Source: an uncultured Pelagibacteraceae bacterium
GTDB lineage: Bacteria > Pseudomonadota > Alphaproteobacteria > Pelagibacterales > Pelagibacteraceae
Assembly (NCBI GenBank): GCA_902578115.1
Contig: CACHBR010000001.1
Span: 1-64,000 of the forward strand
DNA: 64,000 bases
Direction of reading: 5' to 3'
Part shown: piece after piece, positions 63,766-64,000 of the stretch
Position numbering within the stretch: the first letter of the stretch is position 1
Layout of the letters: the number at the start of each line of letters is the position of its first letter
Program-made: the position numbers and the translations under genes
Notes under the pieces: model-generated
Seen by the model: only the letters and a program-made list of their open reading frames with translations
The model's database searches: none
Told to the model about the DNA's origin: nothing

Positions 63766-64000
63766 TAATTTTATTAAAAAATTTAATAGATTCTATTAAG
63801 CTTTCGGGATTAGCTTTATTTTTTTTTATAATATCTTGACCAGTTCCATGATCAGGTGAAATTCTTATGTAAGGTAAACCTAAAGTTATATTTATAGCAT
63901 TGAATTTAAATATAGTTTTAAAAGGTGATAAAACTTGGTCATGGTACATTCCAACTAAAATATTAAACTTTTTCTTTTTAAAATTTGTGAATGCTGTATC
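63752..64000 (-). CDS. pdxA: 4-hydroxythreonine-4-phosphate dehydrogenase, truncated by window edge
   Basis: Open frame to the window end: DTAFTNFKKKKFNILVGMYHDQVLSPFKT...LPYIRISPDHGTGQDI. Confidence 0.93.
   Translation of the reverse strand, partial: DTAFTNFKKKKFNILVGMYHDQVLSPFKTIFKFNAINITLGLPYIRISPDHGTGQDIIKKNKANPESLIESIKFFNKINVKA

Noticed and set aside
1-64000. CRISPR arrays, transposases, integrases, phage genes, restriction-modification or toxin-antitoxin systems
   Set aside because: No repeat-spacer pattern or characteristic protein motifs were seen on reading; the region is dominated by core metabolism.

Overview
This looks like a 64 kb stretch of an AT-rich, streamlined alphaproteobacterial genome. 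Gene content and order suggest SAR11/Pelagibacterales. It is almost fully coding, with very short intergenic gaps. Most genes are housekeeping: folP-glmM-thiD-purA, rpoH, rluD, xseB-ispA-dxs, aroC, pdxH, ispB, glyQS, ppdK, nadA/nadC, fhs, ygfZ, pyrC, recA, alaS, icd, psd-pssA, rlmE, panB, purF-cvpA, an RND/MMPL exporter, dnaB, rplI-rpsR-rpsF, fabD-fabG-acpP-gmk, rsmA and a partial pdxA. There are two tRNA genes (Arg-UCG and Leu-GAG). The most noteworthy regions are: (1) a proteorhodopsin gene, predicted blue-tuned (Gln at the 105-equivalent), with a structured leader, a strong Shine-Dalgarno and a strong terminator, followed by ferredoxin, a ferredoxin/thioredoxin-type reductase and a GST; (2) a compact cupredoxin module containing a 40-aa membrane ORF absent from the supplied track and a tandem 14-bp direct repeat between divergent genes; (3) two adjacent uncharacterised secreted proteins with closely spaced Cys pairs; (4) a tRNA-Arg-adjacent block of surface-modification and ABC-export genes; (5) a recurring architecture in which convergent genes terminate on a shared TTAA tetranucleotide with no room for a terminator. 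I saw no CRISPR array, transposon, prophage or rRNA.
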